From positions 6,847,501 to 6,911,500 of the forward strand of contig NC_059084.1 of NCBI RefSeq assembly GCF_020497125.1: 64,000 bases of DNA, in the 5' to 3' direction. Origin of the DNA: Mauremys mutica. Taxonomy: Eukaryota; Chordata; Testudines; Geoemydidae. The notes beneath the pieces are model-generated. The model saw only the letters and a list, made by a program, of their open reading frames with translations. It ran no database searches and was not told the origin of the DNA. The first letter of the stretch is position 1, and each line of letters starts with the position of its first letter. Positions 52,101 to 58,100 of this stretch are shown piece by piece. Position numbers and translations under genes: made by a program.

Positions 52101-55100
52101 ACCTGCACAAAAGTTTGTTTGTTAACATTTGCTGAGAGTGAGAATTTTGGCAGACCAATACATTTTGTAGCCATCAGTGATTATTGAAATAATAGGTAGT
52201 AGGGTACAAAGTAGGGTACATCTGTAATTAACTATTTCAAAATAGGTAAAAGTACATATGTGAGTTTTTGATGTTAGAATATAATTTTATGCTTTTCTTA
52301 GATAACAGAGTCAAGAAGTAAATCTCATGAAAGCAAGAAGTCAGTCATAAAACAGGAAAACATACCAGATGTAAATATGGAAGATTCTCCACCAGTGTCT
52401 GACTCAGATGTAAGTATAAACAGTTGTTTAAGGGCTGAACCACTGAGGAAAATATGACAACTAGTTCTGCAAACAATTCATCAAAAATGAGTGTTTCTAA
52501 ATATGTAAAATAACCATTTGTTTTTTACAAGGATTTGCATTTTAATTTTAGGAGTGCACCAAGCTTAATGATGGGCATACTACTGCAGACAGTCTTTAAA
52601 ATCAGGCGCTATATATTTATCTACCTTTGATGCTCATTTTTAAAAGATATTAATTTTTAGAAGTGATCTTTGTTTCTGAAGAGTTGATCTATGCTTTCTG
52701 ATAACTTTCCGTATGAAAACACAATCGATAATATCACAGTTTGCTTGCTGGGAAAACTTCTGATTTGATGGGACATATTTTTGATGTCAGATGGGGACTG
52801 AGAGCAGAACAACTCTTAAAAAAGAGAGCTCTTGATTTCCTGTGGTATGTCCTTACTAAAGACTGAGGGGGGGGGGGGGAAGAAACACAGGTAAAGTGAT
52901 AATGTATAAAGAATGTTTTCAAAATACAATGCCTTTTCAAAGATGCTGAGGCCAAATGACTTTTTAAGGTTTTTGTTGTTAAAACAACTAAAATTCAAAC
53001 TATGTATTCCAAAGGCTTTGATATATTTGAAATTAATGAACAACCAGTCATTTTTGTTTTTGTATTTGTTCATTTTTAGGAGCAGCAAGAATCAACCCGA
53101 GATGCACCAGAGAAAAGTAGTGCTCCCCTTCTGGATATTTTTAGCAGTATGTTAAAGGACACAACAAGTCAGCATCGAGCCCATCTTTTTGACCTGAACT
53201 GCAAAATCTGTACAGGTATACATAATGTTCAGTTTAGAGATCATGTCAATTTAGTGTTGCACATAAGATTTCTTATGTGCAAAGGGCCAGTCCAACACTC
53301 ACTGAAGTCAGTGGGAAGATGTCTATTGACTTCGCTAGGCTAGGACCAAGCCCATGTTCAATAAACTGGTCCTTTTTATAGTTGTGTAGAATTAATTGAT
53401 ATACTGTAATTATCTTTTTGTATTTAGACCACCTTAGCTCTACTTAGTTATTTATTTAGTATAGGTAGTAAACTCTATTTTCTGTTTTGAGAGAGAGAGA
53501 GAAGAATGCTTAGCTGCAGATGCTATATAAATTATTTGATTTTTCTTTCCAGCATGATTTATTATACAAGTAACAATAAATAAAACTTTCGTTTGTCTCA
53601 TTTAAAGGTCAGATTTCGGCATCTGATGATGAACCAGCACCAAAGAAATCAAAATTGTCAATGACTTCTGCTAAAAAGATAGAGACACAATCAAAGCCAG
53701 AAATAAAGCCAAAGTATGAAAGTTCTACATCAACTTTAGCGCCTGAAACAGAGGCAGTATCTGAAAACACAACAGAAACTCTTGGATCTGTAACAGAAAC
53801 AGTCTCTCAGTCAGTCTTGGAAACAACGTACTTTCCTACAACACAGGGGCATAATAATGCAGAATCTACTTTGCCTGAAGAGGTCTCCATTTATCCTACT
53901 TCTTGCATTGCAGGAGTTGTCACTACAGTAACTGTATCTGGCAGGGACCCCAGAACGGCAATGAGCAGTTCATCTGGTACTGTGACCTCAGCATCGCATT
54001 CCAGCCCTGTGCCTGACAAAGTTTCCATGGTGGAATCCAGACAGGAAATATCAAAATCTGTTTTAACAGCTCCTAAATCAATATTAACAAAACCATCATC
54101 CTCACCAGATCCAAGATATTTGACAGTTCCACCATCACCAAATATCAAGTGTGTAAATTTCATAGTAAACCAACCTCTTGAGTCTTTGACATTACTGTTT
54201 TCTACCAATAATGTTTTTTCTATATTAAGAAGAAAGGCAGTTCAGATTTTAAAATATGTCCTCACTCAGAAAATCTTTTGATTTATCATCCCCTCATTTT
54301 TCCTCTCCAAATGGCATTCTCTGCCTACATTAAAAGTAAAGGGTGTTATGAATGTGGGATAATGGGTATATAAACTTTAGTATAAATAGAGAGAATCAGT
54401 GGAGTTACTCCAAATTTACATGGGTATAGCTAAGAGCAGAATTTCATCCTAAAATTAAAATATTCTTAGATTTGATTTTGGGGGGTGGTTGGAAATTGTC
54501 TCTCTAATTGATCAATTTAGTAAAAGGACAAGGTCACTTGCATTCAGTATGCATAACAGGGAAAACAAACATACCCTGTTATAATTTAGATGAAATACTT
54601 TTTTGTTGTTTTTGTTTGCTTTTCATTTTTTTTCCAGAGTCAGTTATAATGTATAGTCACATTCAGTTCTTTACTATGAGGATGTTTTCATACATACAGT
54701 ATCATTCACTTTTTTAGTGGAAGATGCTTACATTTACTATAGAGTCTGAGATAATAATCACATTGCTAGCCTGACTCTACAAAATATGTCCCTCACTGTA
54801 CCCTTCATTCCCTGTCTCGGCATATTTGCTTTTATTTTCAGTAGCTCCTTGCATTCTTTCACCAGGATTCAGTTAATTCCCAAGCATAATTTAGATAATA
54901 ATTATTTGGATTCTTAGTAGAATTAGATGTTTAAATTTTCTCGGAATATCTGTTCACTTGTTTAAAATGCCTAAATAGTTGAGGAGTGGAGGGAGGCAGA
55001 AGAAAACAAGGAAAGTGTCATTTCTAACCTTTTTCTCTCCCCTGATTTTGTTTTGCAGCACCACAGAGTCACGGTCCCCTCAGGATGGAGATACTGCCCT

Positions 55101-58100
55101 CTTTCTTTCTCGTCTCAGTACCATTTGGAAAGGATTTATTAATATGCAAAGTGTGGCCAAGTTTGTCACTAAAGCATATCCTGTCTCTGGGTGTTTTGAA
55201 TATCTTAGTGAGGTTAGAACAGATGTTTGTATGTTTAGAATACATCTATATCTTTCACTTGTTACAAGGATTCAGGTCACTTGTTAAATATTGCTACACT
55301 GAAATTATTACAACACTAAATGGCATCCCTTTACTAAAAGGAAAAACTATCTGTTTGGCTCAATATGTCAGTGTGAAAGTTTTGGACTTAGGAAGCATTT
55401 TAATGATGAATAAACTACAAAAAGTAGATAGTTTACATTACAACTGTCACTGAGCATAGGGTGGGTATCTAAAACAAGCAGACAGTTCTGATACTGACTA
55501 GAGATGGTCAAATAATAATTGCAAAAATTGTCAATTATTAAGCAATATTTTTGAACAAGTTATTCAACAATTTACTTTTAAATTATTCACCTTGCTCTAA
55601 TACTGAACTTTACATTAGAATATTGGCACTATGGGCACTCTGTGCAAAACTACTTCTGAGCTTTTTAAATACTGGTAGCAAGTATAAAAATTGCTTTATA
55701 TTTGAATACATAAACAAAATACTTAATACTTTTAGAATAGCAATTATAATTTCAAACAATGCATCTTTTACCTTTTTAAAATATTTTACTGCACTGAACA
55801 AAACAAATTGTTTTCTGTTAAGGAACTAATTTTTTTTTATTATTATAATCTCCTATTACTAGGGGACCACAAAAACTGTAAAGTTAAGACTGATGTTGTC
55901 TTAAACCTTCCTTCTTTTGCACCTGTAATATCAAACAATATGGGTAGGATTTTCAAAAACACTTGGCATTGGCCTAACTCTGCTCCCATTGAAGTCAGTG
56001 GGAGTTTTACTATTGACTTCCTTGGAAACAGAGTTAGGCCAATTCTGGAAACTTTTTTGAAAATCCCACCCTGCATCTAGAAATTAGGCCATCAGGGCCG
56101 GATCCAGTGCTCATTGAAGTCAACAGAAAGATGCCCAGTGACTTCACTGAGCACTGGATTAAGTCTCAGCTGTGTATGTGGTTCCCACTAAAGTTGGAAA
56201 ATTTCTGTTGTGGATCCAGTAGGCCTATATTAAAAGTCCAGTTTTCAGTGTTGTTTTTGATCTGTCTGACTCTTGGCAGTCAGACTTTTAAATATGTAAT
56301 ATATGTAGGGTGTCTGTTTTTCAGGGTTTAGAAATGTCATTATGGGGGGGGGTTATTTTTAATAATTCTTTAGTTTTATGTATCTGTCCAAAATCAGGGT
56401 TTTTCCATGTTGTCTGTTTGGATACACTGCATTGAGTAATGAATATTATATAAATTACTCATTACAATAACATATACTTCGGAATGTTCCCTAGTGTACT
56501 GTTTCAAATAGCGATATTTTAAAGCGCGCTCACACCGTCTACATGGACCACTTAATGCGCAACACACTGCGCTTTAGAAATTCCCCACCTCCCCCCCATA
56601 GTCCACATCACTGCTTTGAGTAGACAAGCCCTTAGTACTCAGTAAGCCTATCCAGTGTTTTTCTGGTGTTTATTCGATAAACACTACTTTCATTTTTTAA
56701 TTTATGTATAATTTTTTTCTCTTTTGCATTGGATGCATTTTATTGGTTATCATCATCACCAAAAACCTCAAATCGAAAGCCCTAAATTTATGGCAATTTG
56801 TGCATATGTTGAGACAAACTGCTGTTCCACTCAAAATAGAGACTTCACATTTAAAGAAAAATATAACTTTTTGTTTTTTACAATAATTCTTTTTGGAACA
56901 AGTTCTGTAGTTCTAAAACAAGAAGCCCATTTTAAAAACCGTAAGAATTATTTAGTTATTAAAAGGCTTCAGCATCCTTAGGTTCCTCTAAGAGCTAAAA
57001 ATGGCCTTGTTTTGGTTTCAGTCCCTGAATTGATGTTTTGAGGGATCTATGACTGTCTTAAGTCACTCTTGGCATGGAAAAAGCAGCAGTTTAAAAAATG
57101 GACTTTGCATAAAACTTACTTAGAGGCACAATTAAAAAAAAAAAATTTCAGGCCAGGTTTGAGAAGTATGATCTTCTGGTATTATATTAGATAGACCACT
57201 AGTCTGATCCACTATGGCATTATATGGTCCTCTGAGAAGTGAGATATTGCACTTTTTATTATTTGTAATTGAATAAAAACAAATGGTAGAGGTATATTTT
57301 ATTTCTGGGAGTATGCAGATTTGAGTGACCTTGTACAAAAAAGTTTGCATTTGTTAATATCAGAACAGATTGGAAACTTTCTCCCTTTTTAAAGCACATT
57401 TTATGAGGGTATTTATGTTATATTGTCTGTCAAAATATAAATGTGTTTTTAGGGCATGACTTTATTATTTTTAGTTGTAATATGGGAGCCATGGTGATAA
57501 TCACTTACAGTATTTGTACTGATAAAATTTCCTGTAGCATTCTGACTGAGAGACCCTAACTAGAACACACATGGCTCATATTCATGGGGCATAACATTCT
57601 GTTAAATTGCAAGTAAGGAGAAGAATTTATACTGCTATACTGGGAATTAGGGTGTTAAAAAATTCACTTGTGTGTAGAAAGAGGTGCTTACCTACTCAGT
57701 GCAAAGCAAATGAGCAGATTTAGCTAATGGTGCATATGAAAGTCCTTCAACGTTCATTGTCATTCTGGACTGCCTTTTTCCTTGTAATATACTGTCACCC
57801 TCCCAGTAATGTGCAATAACTACATTCACCTTGCAGTTAAGAAATAGGCAGTCTCATATTAAAATGCACTGCATCACCTAAGTCATAAAAGGCAGGCTAA
57901 AATATTATAATGTTATAGCCTCCTGTTTCTGGAGCATAGCTTCCAATAGGCTATTGGGATGGGGCAATCTGCATTGCTTTTAAACAACATATTGTGTGTT
58001 TATGATGCTTTCTCATATTACCATGTAATACTTCTTGTTTAGGATTTACCAGATACAATTCATATTGGTGGGAGGATCTCACCGAAGACAGTCTGGGATT

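Larger units (their letters stand above)
51141..53079 (+). other. DIDO1 introns 9-11 (with exons 10 and 11 inside)
   Basis: Intron 9 (51141-51899), intron 10 (52017-52301) and intron 11 (52410-53079) are AT-rich. The only feature noticed is a poly-G run at about 52867-52879. Confidence 0.75.
55213..58042 (+). other. DIDO1 intron 14
   Basis: Contains two fold-back repeats (listed). 55213-55940 and 56165-58042 are AT-rich with short G, C and A runs and nothing recognised. Confidence 0.7.
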
